A stretch of 64,000 bases of DNA from Himantopus leucocephalus (GCA_003993805.1 RSEF01000001.1:188896679-188960678), one strand, 5' to 3'; positions 1-12,878 are shown, counted from the stretch's first letter. Notes: generated by a model from the sequence alone, not told the origin. Numbers and translations are program-made.

Positions 1-959
1 TTGTTGCTTTCTGAGGAATCTTGCCGAAACCTCAGAAACTCTGCTGCTACACACAGACAGATCTGGTATCCTGGCTGAACTAAGGATTTAAATGAATATT
101 TTATAGTTAAATACACATGAGGACCACAAAACGGTATATCTGTTCTTGAGAGACCTGCAATATTCCAGACTGGAGCGGGAAGTTTGCATTATTTTCTCTA
201 AACTGAAACCTAGACAATTCTTTGCCTGATGGGACTCAAACTTCACAAAAGTACTAAATTGTTAAGTAATTAGATTGAGAGTAACAACACCCTTCACACC
301 TGTTAGAGAGAGGAATGTTAGCTGTAAAAATGCTGGTTTCCAGAAGGACAGCTACCTCTTGAATGTTGTTGTTCCACAGTCTCTGCAGTCTTACATGACC
401 TGTAGTAAAACTGAAATAAGAGTCCCATGTCTTGATATCCAACACGCACAGAGCGGAATATGTGTTCTGACAGTTTTCTAATTCAGAATCCTGAATGCAT
501 TAAGTGTTTTAAGAGCCTGTGTTTATTTTCTTTTTCTTAAGTTCTGATGTCATCCACTCCTCTTACCCATCTGTAATCCCCGTGTCCTAGCAAGTCTAAA
601 AGTATTTCCCAGGTGGCAGCTTCTAAGGTAAGGATCTATGCCTTAATTTCTGTATCCTCTGAATAAATTCGTCCTCAATTATCTTGACTATTCTTATGTG
701 GGCTCTTTGACTTTGTGTATGCTATTAAAGCATACTTATACTCCAATAAGCAATCTGTAAAAAATGTATAATTGGATTCTCTGTGTGTTGTCTCTCATTA
801 ACTCTGTCTTAAGTGTACTCTGTTGACAAGTTTTTTAAAAAAACAAAAACCTATTCTGACAGTCAACCTTGCAAATTCGTCCTGAGATCTGCAAGTCAAA
901 TTCTGACACTATTTAAATTCTACTAGTGGAGCTTTGTTAATAATTTCTTGATTATTTGT
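1..959. other. Gene-free AT-rich stretch
   Basis: No repeat family, RNA gene or convincing exon is visible. Short open frames overlap on both strands around 254-481, as expected by chance. The block ends at a single N followed by an A tract. Confidence 0.6.
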
Positions 960-980
960 NAAAAAAAAAAAAAAAAAAAA
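960..980. repeat. Poly-A tract preceded by one N
   Basis: One N at 960 is followed by about 20 A. The N probably marks an unresolved homopolymer length. No LINE or SINE body is recognisable just upstream, so this cannot be called a retroposon tail. Confidence 0.8.
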
Positions 981-2639
981 GAGCTAGTTCATATTCTTAC
1001 AGCTTTATAGACACTAGAGTGCGGTGCTAAGAAGAATAAAAAAGTAAATATACAATCAGCATAATAAGCATATCTCTACATAAATAAGTGTAAAACATAC
1101 CGAATACATGGAGGAATGTAACATTTAAATGAAAGAGAGTTGTCATTTTAAACATACTATTTCAGATAGAAAATTTAGACAATTTTTCTTGTTCAATATG
1201 AAATTAACAATTTTTATGTGACTGCTTTGTAACACCACCTCACCTAAGTAATAAGCTACCCCGCGACATTAGAGAAAAATATTTTTTTCAGTAACTTTTT
1301 GAAAGAAAATGTGTGCGTGGGCAAAGGATTGATAGCAAAAAAGTTACTTTATCATATATATTATATAAATTATGTATATAATGTCAAAAAAGAAGGAAGC
1401 AGAAGAGGAGAAAGACAGTATTTTAACTATAGTTTTGAACTTCTTTCTGTGTTTTAAAGTGCCAACTGCTGCTGGCAAACTCTAAGTAATCCCAGTCCTC
1501 AGTACAGCTGGGTCTGAACCAACCTGAAACACGACTCAAAGCAGCACAAGGGCTGCGCTGCTTTGGCTGTTTCTTCATAGGGACTCCTCTGGCTGCAAAC
1601 AACGGGATGGAGCTCTGCATATTCTAGTCCATCCTCCTTCCCATGTTTGGTCCTGGCATGTCCCTGATATGTCCCACATTGAGGAATGGGGAAACAGATT
1701 GGCTGTAAGGGCATTTGTCCTACAGAATTTTCTGTTGTTTAACAAGAATCCCCCTGAGTTCTTTCTATACTGTTTTCTTTCAGGTCTGTGATACATTGCT
1801 ATTTTTTAATGAACATTTCCTTTTTTTTTTTTTTTAACTAAGATATGTATGGGTTCAGGATGTTTCCTTCTACACTGTATATACAAGTAGACAAATGAGC
1901 TAATGCACAACATATCTGTTCTCAGTGTCCCTGAGGTACTTGGAAATAAAATCTAATGTTATTGTTCCACTTATCCATATAGTTTCCTGTGATTTATAGT
2001 ACTGCATGAATGATGAATTAGTAATTTAGTTCCTCCTGCATTTGTTACCATTCTTTCTGCTGGGGTCAGTTGTCAGATGAGATTTTCATTAAGGTTTTTG
2101 GTTGTATTAAACACGTTTATTGCAAGCACTGATAAAGTGCTTTGGTGGGGGGGGGAGGAATCTAATATCTAGTTTTTTCCCCTGTCAACATTTGAGATTT
2201 TTTAGAAGTTATTTTTTGTATTATTGTGTTGTTATCTATTGCACTGTCTGCTTATTAAATGTCCTTTTATTAACTTTTATATCATGACTAAACTTTTCTT
2301 GGAATTTAGATTTTTTTTTTCTAGTGGAGATGAATTGTAGTTATTTTAACTTTCCCTTTTAAATTATACCCTCATTTAAATGTTAATCCTGTGAGATGTT
2401 GATTGCAAATTTTTTCCCCTGCTGTCCAGGAAAGAGAGTTTAAATTATAGTCACTTACTATTTCATGGTTTAAAACCTATATTTACTTAGTACCTGCTTT
2501 GATTTCAGATGCTCTGCTAATGCCAAAATGAACTAGATTGGCAGTACTTCTTAGCAGCAGAAACCATCATTTCTTCTCATTAACCACCTTTTCTCCTTCT
2601 CCCTTAAAATGAACCAAAGTAAAACAAAAACTCTCTTTG
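981..2639. other. Gene-free stretch with a GC-richer patch
   Basis: No gene was recognised. A patch at about 1440-1790 is richer in GC than its surroundings and is open in three overlapping minus-strand frames of 65-73 codons. The products resemble no family I know, and overlapping frames in one patch argue for chance. Short homopolymers include T15 at 1821-1835 and G9 at 2147-2155. Confidence 0.55.
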
Positions 2640-2820
2640 GATGAAAATCAGGCTGCATTGAAATCACTCACAACACTGTTGCTAATTTCATTGGACTCAG
2701 AATTTTATTTTTGTTTCTTGTCATCCTATTTTATCTTATTATTCCAAAAGGGCCTAATTCAAAGTCAGCAGAAATCAATCTAAAGATTCGTGCTGACATA
2801 ATTTGGCTCAAAAAGTTCAA
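2640..2820. repeat. Possible ancient amniote repeat scrap
   Basis: The wording of this stretch (a CCTAATTCAAAGTCAGCAG-like phrase and repeated forms of 'attgaaatcact' and 'tttcattggactcag') resembles an old interspersed sequence common in sauropsid genomes, where phrases meaning 'same as/complement of CATTGACTTCAATGG' recur. It is too decayed to name. This is an impression from phrase similarity only. Confidence 0.25.
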
Positions 2821-3939
2821 TACTGTTTTGAGGATGTCATTTAGTATTTTCCTTAGATGTTAGCCTAGGAAATGTATGGAGGAGAGAACCTATCTTCATG
2901 TACATGCACTGAAGTTTGCATCTTAAACCTCAGGTTATGGGACTATTTGAGTTTAAAATACAAACTGGCTGCAAGTGAAATGCGATCACATTCATAAGAA
3001 TCTGGTAGCTGCTGCTCCCTTATCTTGATTTTTAGGGGAAGATAATTATACTGTACTCAATTAAAAGGACAATCGTGATTTTTTAGATAGAAGAAAAGTA
3101 AGTACCCATGCTAGATTTCGACAGACAATTGAAAATTAACACTCTGCATCTTACAAAAGTATCATGGGGTTTTTAACAACCAAAAGTTGTCACAAGCTGG
3201 CTTTTATGTGTTCTCTGAAAACAAAGACAGTCTGCCTTTGATAGCACTTTAATTTTGCATAGCACTGATCTTGACATTGGATGTTTATTTTAAAATATTT
3301 TAAGATGTAATTTTCAGAGAACTGGGATTAAGAAGTGATTGTATCTCTTGCTGAGGGTTATTTGTGCTCCCAGGTACACCACTGAAATTAAATCTACATG
3401 AATATTTGAGCTACCTTTTAACTAGTATTACAAGATCAGATTGGTGTTACTAATACTCCAACTGATATGCATTTGTGGTTCTTTAGTTCTTTTCCAGGTG
3501 GGTTTGGGGTTTTTTTTTCCATAATCAATAGGTACAGTAATTCAATCCCCAAGTGGTTCAACCCCCTTGATCTTTACTATAAATACCTTTCCTTCTCCCT
3601 AGGAAAACAGTATTTTCTTAAGTAGACTTCAGAAAAATTCTTCCTCTTTCTGTCTTCAAGCTCCTGGGAGCTTTGATCCCACAGGGATTTCCTGTGGAAG
3701 TATAATCTATATGCAAGCATACTAAAGTTGTGAAACACTTCTCCATAACAGGAACCTCTTACATTTTTATTTTCTCAAAAATTTCTCAAATATGATGAAA
3801 GTGTTGTATCTCTAGCATGAAATAGAAATGGATGTGACAAGAGCTCCATGCAAAATGTTAGGGTGAATTCTGAAAAGTGTTTTTATTAATGGGGTCTCAT
3901 GATTATACATTTTTAAGGCAGCAGAGACATGCATAGTCA
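2821..3939. other. Gene-free AT-rich stretch
   Basis: Nothing identifiable was seen. There is no frame of useful length, no repeat end and no microsatellite beyond short T runs near 3510. Confidence 0.55.
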
Positions 3940-3949
3940 AACACTAAAT

Positions 3950-4085
3950 ACAGCAGATGACATTTCAGCTGCACAAGTGACTCAGGCAAGTTGCTCACTT
4001 GTGTCCATTTTGCAATGTGGGAGCGTTAGCTCCACGTTGCAAGGGATAAGTGGCTGTGGGATTCTGCAGTGGAGACAGAAGAAAA
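3950..4085 (+). mobile_element. MIR-like (CORE-SINE) fossil
   Basis: The stretch at 3964-4024 follows the MIR core in order: AGCTG, then GTGAC, then GGCAAGTT, then a pyrimidine-rich CTCACTTGTGTCCATTTT part, then a TGGGAG segment. This matches the MIR pattern of AGCTGTGTGACCTTGGGCAAG, CTTAACCTCTCTGTGCC and ATGGGGA. The homology is on the + strand and is diverged. Copies of this ancient SINE class are known in birds. The 3' half is rearranged into a strong hairpin (4011-4041). The tRNA-like head is not legible. Confidence 0.5.
4011..4041. repeat. Imperfect hairpin, 13 paired positions, GTTA loop
   Basis: The left arm at 4011-4024 (tgcaatgtgggagc) pairs with the right arm at 4029-4041 (gctccacgttgca). 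There is one bulged G and one G.U-type pair around a 4-nt loop. Further A/T and G.T pairs may extend it by two or three positions. It lies inside the MIR-like fossil. The stem is shorter than a usual pre-miRNA stem. Confidence 0.7.
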
Positions 4086-5758
4086 ATTGAAAATGATTCA
4101 GCCATTAAATTTTACAGGTGCTTTATCAGCTGGTAAGACAGAAACTGGGTAGCAGGTCAAAAAAGACGCCTGACAAGCACAGATGCTCACGTGGAAATTC
4201 ACTAAGCTCACCTGAAATGTTCCTTTGCACAGAGATACTTCTCTGAGTGCCTCAGTGCTGCCTCAGCAACTGTGTTTCAATGCAAGTTTTCTCCATTTCC
4301 TTCTGCTTCTTTGTTCATTTGTTTCTGTTTCTTTCCTCTTGTTTTCCTAAAGTGGATAATCTGTCTTGCAATACTCCAAAGGGAACTGCCAAGAATGTTA
4401 TAACAGAAGCCCTTAGAAATACTCCCTGACATTCATAGCTGGTGTTTTAATTTCAAACCCAAAAGGGTGAATTGGGCCTGCTCTGCTTGATTTTTAGTTG
4501 AGGTTTATGAAGTGTTCATGGCTTTATACAGGAGAAGAAAGTTGATTCAATGGCCCAAGCAATGTTGATAAATAGTTTAATTAAGAATCTGTGGGTGAGT
4601 TCCTTAAACTTCCTAAATGTGGTTAATGCCTATAATTTGATTCTTCAATTTGCATTAATACACTCCAAATGGATGCTGGCCATAAAAGTTATGTATGGGT
4701 GTGCACAAAAATTGAATAAAAGAACATGTTTTTCTTTATGATCTCTGTGTCTAGTAGATACAATTGAGTGAGACACCCACACTTAATAGATAAACGCACA
4801 GAATTCCTCTCGAATGCCAAAAGTTGTGCATGCTTAATTAACAATGGACAAAAATCCTGGTAAGATCGAAGCCTGGTGTGCTGTCCCATCCTTTCTTTTA
4901 TATTGTTATGAGCAGGTTTTAACATTTTGTGCTGTAAACTGTCCAAGAACATTTTTGATGCTAAATATTCGTGTGTAATGTCAATGATTCTTTTTTTCTC
5001 CACCAGCTACAACTCTTCATTTTCTTTTTTTTGTTTTGGTTTAACAAGCTAGTAACACTATAAGGTTCAGACAGGCCACAAGGAGCCTGACTGTGTCCCT
5101 TTGGAAACAAAAAAAATCCAATTTAGAATCAATTCAAATTGGACAGCAACATCTGAATTGTTAATCTCACCTTCAAACCAACTCCTTCTGGACTGTACAT
5201 AGACATGTCTTTCTCTTCACCTTATCTTACTAGCAAGGTATGTTGGTTTATAAATATGAGGGGGTTAGTATTAGTTTCTTTCTGAAGTTGTCTGACATTT
5301 TCTATTGCCTTTACTTCTCCATTGCTTTATATTGCAATGTTTAAATATTACAGCTCCATTTCAGATTTTCTAGAATACTTATTTCATACTGCATTTGAAA
5401 AGTGTCTTGTTTGCTGAATAACAGTAAAAATTTAAACAGAAAGCTCTGTTGTTATTTACATTTTTTTCCTCTGTAACAAGGCTGATACCCTTTAGTTATT
5501 AGCTACTCTAAAAATGATTGCTAGTAAACAATTGACCATTTGGATCTTTTTAAAGATTCCACAGTAAGGCCTACATTTTTTTTAACCAATCTTAATTTCC
5601 TTTTTTAATTAATCACTGCAGTAATGCATATCACTCTTCGACTACATATGTTGAAATGTCACAGCCATTGGTGAAGATTAAAATCTCTGTCTAGTTATTA
5701 TAATTCTTTATCGAATATATATGTTCTTAGTCATTGTATATAGCAGCTATTTCTTTTT
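4086..5758. other. Gene-free AT-rich stretch
   Basis: Only chance frames are present, the longest being 104 codons on the minus strand at 4689-5003, with no recognisable domain and low-complexity AT-driven composition. No repeat family was recognised. Confidence 0.55.
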
Positions 5759-5777
5759 AAAAAAAAAAAAAAAAAAA
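5759..5777. repeat. Poly-A tract (A19)
   Basis: An uninterrupted run of 19 A, followed by CAAAAACC. No attached retroelement was recognised. Confidence 0.85.
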
Positions 5778-7849
5778 CAAAAACCTAGCAGTCTATGAAC
5801 ATTGAGTACGTAGAAAAGCTGCATTACAGAGCTGTTAGGATGAGAAGGAGGAACATGCATTTCACAGACTTCAGGGTTAATTAAGGCAAGCAGAATGTAA
5901 TTACCTACTTCAGATTTGGCCAAGAAAACATTATGAGAAATACCATACAATTTTTAATAGCCAGTTATGTTCAGGACCTTGTTTTTACATTTTATCTGAA
6001 AGATGACATTTCTAGCAATAGGGTTCCATCTAGCATGATACCTGGGCAGTACTAATACAGAGAAAAAATGTCACCTACTCTATCACTCACTAATAATATC
6101 TCCTTAAATACTTTAGAGGTCCACGGAGGTCTTCCTTCCATCTGTATACAGACCAGACTGACCTCATTTAATTTAGGGGTTCTCATGTGATTACAATTTA
6201 AACGTGTTTTTCTGCAGCACTAGAGATGATTGCATTATCTCTCCCAGACAGCACTCGGAAATGGAGCAGCACTCTAGAAACAAACCTTTTTCATGACAAT
6301 CTACAGTTTGATTAGCATGGCAGTTCAGGGACAAAGGGGTGCCAGGAGTACCTCTTTAATAACCCTCTGCAGTAAACACAGATAGCAGAGCAGAAAAGGG
6401 AGTAGATTTGTCATTGGTGTTAAGGCTTTCCTCACTCACATTGAAGGGAGAGGGTGACAAGGCTATAATGTTACAGGGAATGAATGGAATTTTGGCTCTA
6501 TACCCTAAATATTGGCAAGCACGCACGTTCTGTCTGCAAAAGAGCGTACTCTGCACCGCCTCTAAGCCCACTTGAATCTTTTCCAGTCTTGTCTTCCTCT
6601 TGCTATCTGGCTGCTCAATGGACAGTATATTTGATTCAAGTTTTACAGTTAAGCCAGAACTTCAGCTGTCTGCTTGCAGCTCTCTCTAAGTGCATATAGG
6701 CAAAAGCAAACAAATATACAAAATATTTTTCTTAAAGCTGGTCAAGAATTTTCAGTTGAGATGTTATTTCAATAGCAAGCATCCTTTTAAAGAAAAAAAA
6801 AAAGCTTTTTATTATTACTATGCCAATTTTCATGACATTTTCAATTGAAATATTTTCTGATGTTCTTATTGAAAACATTAAACAGGTATTAGCCAAATTG
6901 TTATAGAAATGTTTCAACCTGTTCTTTCTCTAAAGGGAAAACAGTAATCATCCTGTGAATTGTGTCAATAATGTTTTTGTTATGAAAAGTTTGTGAAACG
7001 TTTGAAGATGATTAAATGCTGTTTTGAGTACTGCCCTACATAAAGGTCGAAGACTGTGTAGTAAGATTTCTTTCCTGTCTTCCTATTCCTTCTTACCTGT
7101 TCTTTTGCTTATACTTAGGTCTGACATTTTTCCTACTCTTCCTTGTGAATCTTATTCTTCCTAAACCATTAATGGGGTTACTCTTGCAATGGTACTATTA
7201 TACTTAAAGCTCTAGACATTGATCTGACAAATCCTTACTCATATTGATAGATCTATTCATATAAGAATATCTATGGAAGTTGATGCCATTTTTTTTACGA
7301 CAATAAATTTACATAGGTATTTGTATTTATAGAATGAATCCTCAGTTTCAGCAGTTATAGACAAATTAGCAACAGGCTTGCATTCTATAATAATAGTGTT
7401 TTTCTGTCAAACTGTTTTATTGTCCTTTCAGTCCACAAAACTTCAGTGCCATTTCCCAGGAGAAAGCCTTCAGCAAAGTAGAGATACTTCAGAGCACAGC
7501 TAGGTACAGAATACAAGAATTATAAAACTGTCATAAATGTCAGAATGTATTGTAATCAGCAGCACAGTAGCTGTGCCTGGAAACCAGCCATTTATTCTAA
7601 GGAGTTCTTTATGGTCTGGTAAATTGCATTAAATTTAAACAAAATTGTAACAATATTTTCTACAAAATAATATTTTCGTAATCCAGGACACTGCCAGTTT
7701 CATGGGATTTTTTTTTCTTTTTCTTCCCCTTCTTTATCTTGCCATCCTTTACTTTATTCTCAGACTTTTATTTTACCGTACATAGCCAGCACATAGTCTC
7801 TGTTATACATACACACTTACCTGCATACTTCTCTGTAATACCAGCACTC
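5778..7849. other. Gene-free stretch
   Basis: No domain-bearing frame, RNA gene or identifiable repeat was seen. Two short opposite-strand frames near 6356-6699 overlap each other and look like chance. Confidence 0.55.
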
Positions 7850-7925
7850 TGAATTTAATCTCCAGGTTGCTAGTTTTGCACCAGTGTGGCTTCACTGACC
7901 ACAGTGGGGTTTCCACAAGCTTAGA
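7850..7925. repeat. Possible ancient sauropsid repeat scrap
   Basis: The phrase TTGCACCAGTGTGG, followed by CTTCACTGACCACAGTGGGG, resembles a decayed old repeat seen widely in turtle, crocodile and bird DNA (ACACCAGTGTAA with CATTGACTTCAGTGGAG). No family name is assigned. The match is by eye only. Confidence 0.3.
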
Positions 7926-10900
7926 TAACTGTACAGAAGATCAGAGTGAAAATCAGCAACTTTACAATTATTTAACTGGAGTTTTCTGATGTATGAAAGC
8001 TAAAGTTCCTAAAATAAAGCAACCCCCTCTACACACAGTAAGGAAGCAAAGACAAACAACAGAAGAAAATCAATGTGCTGAAAAAAAAAAAAGAAAAGGA
8101 GATTTCTGAAAGTGAATAACTAAACAAACAGATGCTAAAACAATGTAAAGAAATTCTATATTTCTCTATAGAGAAATAACACACAGAATGCAAAATTGTT
8201 AGAAATAAATATTTAATATTTAATCATTAATCAGTATGTAGTCTAATATACATTACTTGTGCAGCTATAAATAGTTAGCCATGTTAACAGAATAATTGCC
8301 ATTCTGTGACAGACTGTATTGTTCATATCTCTCTCTGCCTCCCTCTTTTCTTCTGTCTCCCCTACCCATCCCTTCTTCCATTCATTCTCTGTTACGTGCT
8401 TTAAACTTGCATCCATCTTTTCTGTTGCTTTTGACACTTTCTGTAGTCAAGTAATGGTGAGTACAGGTAATATATTATTTATTTATTGAGCATTGTGCAC
8501 ACTAGGAGGCAAATTAGTATTCTGTCCCTATCACTCACTGCTAGACACTGCACGCAGATGGAACACATTACCACATTAGACCAGTTAAGAGGCTTTAAAT
8601 TAGATTTGTGACTTGAAAGTTTGAATAAGAAAACTAATAGAACACAAAATGAAGCAGAGGGAAAATTAGATTAATTATCTACAACATTTGGAGTGAACTG
8701 TTGCTGATGCACTGTGTTGTAGAAGGGTATTTTTGTACTGCAAACATGCCTTAATTTTGCCTAAATTAAGCTACTTGAATGGTTGCAAAAACACACTTAT
8801 TTACAGTTTTTAATATTCTAGAGTTATTTTTAAAATTAAAAATAGATCTTTTAAATGTGCTGCATCATTTTTCCCTTAGTTGTTTTGCTTTACTATTCTG
8901 ACCAGATAGGATGAATTGTAAGCACCACAGGGATTGTAGAAATTAATCGTGGAAATACAAATTTGAATCTTAATGCTGAATTAGAGGAAAATTAGGTAAG
9001 AATTTTTAATGTAAAGTTGTTAATTTTGTGTCATATTACACTATAAGACAAAATTGCGTATTCTGTGAATGCATCAATGCAGCTTTTGAACAGCGAACTC
9101 TACACACAATGCAAAAACAGATACATTTTTTTTCCCACCCTTCCCATTTTCCTTCTCACCCATATGAAAGACTCTCACATTCAGTCAGGAAAAAATAGCA
9201 AAGAATAACACAGGCAGTAGCCAAATTGCACATTTACAAGTCTGCTTTACCATCACCTCAGCAAAGGTTGAGCTCTCGTTTCATTTCTAAAACTATTTCC
9301 CAGTGATTTAGGCAATTCAGGTAGACTGAGACAATTCACCTGCAAATAGTATTGAGTTCAGGGACCCTACATTCTTATGTCACTAGTGTTTCTTTTACTT
9401 GTTCCTATCTTCTTTATTAAGTGAGACTGCTGATATTTAATAAAAGCAATTTAACTTGGAATATCAAAAAATGTTCAAACCATAGCCTGTACCAAATGAA
9501 TTTCACCAGTTTTTCTGTATATTATTCCCTCTTACATATTTATATATTTTTTGCTTTACATGAACAGTCTACATCTATTGTAAACACTTATTTTTTACTA
9601 TTTTCATATAATTTATTTCTTCTAGGTTATTAGATCATAAAAAAAAAATTCTACAGTGTTTGGACTTTTAGGAAGAGGGGTTAAATGAATAATAAATAAT
9701 TCCTGTGCTTATGCAAAAAGAATGCATGTTAAGAAGTACTGTGCAACACTGGTAGATTTTTTAAACGCAGTATCCAAAAACTGGAAGAGAAGTTATGGAT
9801 GACGAAAAATGAGAGACGTGCATATTCATATATGCACAGTTACAGCATATACACCCACACATATATATGTATGATTGAAACATCTTTAACATGCTTTGTC
9901 AGGTGCCCCAAACATATATTTGCTCTTCACAAATATTTGTTTTACTAAAAATATCTGAATTAAAAGGAGAGCTTGTTGCATGTTTGTGTTATATTTTTAA
10001 AGAACAAAGTTGTTTGGTTTTTTTTTAAATGAGGTAGTAATATGTAATATATGATAGCTAAGGAATTCAGGCAGTTGATAAGGTAGACAAATATCAGTGA
10101 AGAAATATGACTAAAAGAAATAGGTATGAAATGTATGTACTTCTGATGTATATATATCCGAACCACATCTACTGACTTTTACTGATACTAAACAGACATG
10201 CCAAAATTATGTATCATGATGCAGAAGAGGCAGAAGTATTTAATAAATATTTATGTTCTGCATCAGCAGGAAAACAGCAACAGCAAAAAAACCCCCTCAG
10301 AACAAAACGAAAGGATAGGTATCAGATTTTATATTGATAATTATATTTATTAAAGAGTATTAAAAATGTAATGAAGTTAAGCATTTATTAAAACACAAAA
10401 CCAGAATACTCAAATCTAAGAAGACTCAAGAAGTTATTAAGAAATGTATGTGAGCTGTTTAAAATGGATGTTTTCAAACAGGAACAATGGAAAAGTCACA
10501 GAGTGTTTGAAAACAGCTGAAATGCTGTACTGGTGTTTTAAAAGGTTATACAAGGGGAAATTAAATGACATCTAAGTTGATATCAGTCTCAGAAAGTTAT
10601 CAAAAAGCTGACTCGGATGCAATCAGTAGATAATTAAGAGTCAGTAACATTCAAAATTAATGTCAGCCAATGAGGTTTAATAGAAAATAAGCCTTGTTAT
10701 ACAAAGTGTTTAGGTTTTTTTATGAGATTACAAGCTCAGTTGATAAAGGTCAATTTGCTGAATAAAATATTCAAGCTTCTGTAGGGTACTTTGCTTCACA
10801 TCACATGACTTTCCGGTTTTAAAAAAGATCTATTATAAAAGGAATATATCTATATTTAATGCACATGTAATTGTCTCTAGTACTAGGTTGTGATAAGAAA

Positions 10901-11785
10901 CTGTCGATGAGAAATTATTAGTCACTGTGGATGGATGTTCCTGTGATTTCATACATGAATTTATCTCAACCCAAGGTTGTTCACTGTCTATATTTTTATT
11001 TTAGAAGAAAATATAAATGAACAGTGAATAAAACTAATGAAAATACGAGAATTGGTAAAGTAGCAATAAATAAACAAAGAGGTAATTCAGCTAAACACAA
11101 TAAGGTAAGATGTATCGTTTAGTAGAATGAAGTACATTTTAACACTCTACTTTTTAACATGAAGGTGTAAAAGATTGTGTCAGAATAAGCATCAAATCAC
11201 ACTAGAAGGCTTTGAATTGATCTAACAGTTATCCAAGTTGCAGTCTCCACAGACTTCAAAAAAACAGCAGAGGTCTTCTCTCTCCTTTACCTGTGCACTA
11301 GAAAGTGAGGTTGGTTTCTTCCCCTGCTGCTTCCGAGAAAAATGGAGGAAGAATATATGGTAGAAGGTACAAGTTTGAGAGATGACCTTTACAGTTCATG
11401 GCATTTGCCACCTACAACCCTGCCTTCCCTGCTGTCACTGTCTACAGCTAACATGATCCTCCCAAGGTTTTCACTCTAATCCTTATTTTCAGTTTGGTCT
11501 GTCACTTTGTACCTCCCTCTTTCATCCTTATAGGTGTCAAAACCTCCTTTTTGACTTTGCACGTGAGAAAATTTGACTCAGTACTGCTCTTGAAGATAAC
11601 CAGCAGAATTTGATTACCCAGATGTGATTCAGAAATCAAACTTCGTCACTGACTATGCAAGGAGAAAAGTAGGGGTATTTCTGCACTGCTATATGATATT
11701 AATGAAGCTATTAGTTGACTGCTATGACAAGTTCTGGTGCTTGGACTTTAGAAAAGATGTTGACAATTTAGAAGGGTTTGAAAAT
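7926..11785. other. Long gene-free AT-rich stretch
   Basis: About 3.9 kb with no convincing feature apart from the 20-bp palindrome at 8159. Open frames are at most about 75 codons and rich in residues with AT-rich codons (I, K, N, F, Y). A slightly GC-richer patch at 11215-11560 carries no recognisable signal. Confidence 0.55.
8159..8178. repeat. Perfect 20-bp palindrome
   Basis: The sequence tatttctctatagagaaata is exactly self-complementary with no spacer. It sits in AT-rich gene-free DNA next to another AT-rich segment of ATTTAAT repeats (about 8205-8228). Confidence 0.9.
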
Positions 11786-12000
11786 AATTACTGGAATTGG
11801 GAAGGCTGGGGAAAATGCCTCATGCAGAGAAACTGCAAAAGCTCCATGTATTGAATTTCTTCAAGGACATGACTGCATCACAATCTGCAAATGCCTAATT
11901 GAGAAACTTTGTGGCATTAGGCATAATGAGGTGCAGTGGTTTGAAGGCAAAGCTAGGTAAATTAGACTAGATATAAAGGTCATTTCAGAGAGATCTTAAC
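11786..12000 (+). mobile_element. Decayed CR1/L3-type LINE 3' fragment
   Basis: Read on the + strand, 11912-11985 conceptually gives a diverged form of the C-terminal ORF2 segment of CR1-group LINEs. The pattern is an N-rich start, then W-F-E-G-K, a stop, then I-R-L-D-I-K, corresponding to the canonical G-N-G..(E)GRFRLDIRKK segment. The upstream part (11790-11870) has the spacing of the preceding helical region. In-frame stops show it is a fossil. It looks much older than the CR1 copies at 44.8 and 53.3 kb. Confidence 0.45.
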
Positions 12001-12442
12001 AGAACATCTTCCTCAGGAAAGCAATGACTTCTCTATTGCTTTTAGTTTCAAAATTAAACTATAAAAAAAAAAAAGAAAGACCTCAAAGAGAAGTTAACAA
12101 CACAGTCACTAAATGTGTTTCTCTGGTCTGTATTACATGAAATAAATCACATTAACTAATTCTAACAGTCTCCTTGGTGTTAAAATCTTAGCAATTCTCC
12201 ATATACAACCTTTGCTTTCTTCTGTATGCCTGGCACTTTTTAGCTAACAGCTAAGAACATTGGGACAGTCATTTGACAAAGCAGCTACACACCTGCAATG
12301 CATTTTCAATGGAATTTGGAAACTCAGCTGAAGAAGTTTTCCAGAAATATGCTGCTGAACTGATATGGGTACCTACTTAAGGTGAAGAAGTCTTCCTAGT
12401 TGTAACATAGCGTCCTTATCCGAGATCAATGTTTATGTGTTT
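12001..12442. other. Gene-free stretch
   Basis: A short A tract (12062-12073) and no recognisable gene or repeat. It separates an old LINE fossil from a younger minus-strand CR1 end. Confidence 0.5.
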
Positions 12443-12726
12443 ACAGAATCACAGAATCTCCTAGACTGGAAAAGACCTGTGGGATCATCTAATCCAATCA
12501 TGAACCTAACACTGACAAGCCCACCACTAAACCACGTGCCTAAGCTCTATATCTACACGACCCTTAAGTATCTCCAGGGATGGGGACCCCACCACTGCCC
12601 TGGGTAATGCGTTCCAATGCCTGATGACCCTTTCAGTAAAGAAATTCTTCTTAATATCCAATCTAAACTTCCCTTGATGCAACTTGAAGCCATTTCCTCT
12701 TGTTCATTTCCTCTTGTTACATCCTG
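12443..12726 (-). mobile_element. CR1 LINE 3' end, minus strand, 5'-truncated
   Basis: The + strand begins with ACAGAATCACAGAATC, the reverse complement of the CR1 3' octamer repeat. It continues with the standard CR1 3'-end order (read backwards): a short 3' UTR, then the end of ORF2, with the reverse complements of the 'lEVFKxxLD', 'NxLPxxVG' and 'KFFT' codon regions. Homology fades after about 12726, where a 14-nt piece (tcatttcctcttgt) is duplicated in tandem. Frame breaks are present, so this is a dead 5'-truncated copy, the usual CR1 form. Confidence 0.85.
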
Positions 12727-12878
12727 CATAAGGCCAGGAGATACCAAACCAGCCATGTTGGACAAATGGCTGCTCCATATGTGCCATAGCTCTAACACCC
12801 ATAGTAAATCTGGCCAACTGGCCAATCTAGACTATTTAATTACCCACTCTAATTTCAGAATATGAGCTTTCCTGGCTC
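12727..12878. other. Unidentified sequence between CR1 and gap
   Basis: The 150 nt between the recognisable CR1 part and the assembly gap could be more diverged CR1 or flanking DNA. An open + frame (12617-12865) runs through it but begins inside antisense CR1, so it is not a gene. Confidence 0.4.

Noticed and set aside
12553..12865. Frames on both strands (90 and 82 codons) over the CR1 end at 12.4 kb
   Set aside because: Both derive from the CR1 remnant or its flank and lack a consistent CR1 reading over their full length.
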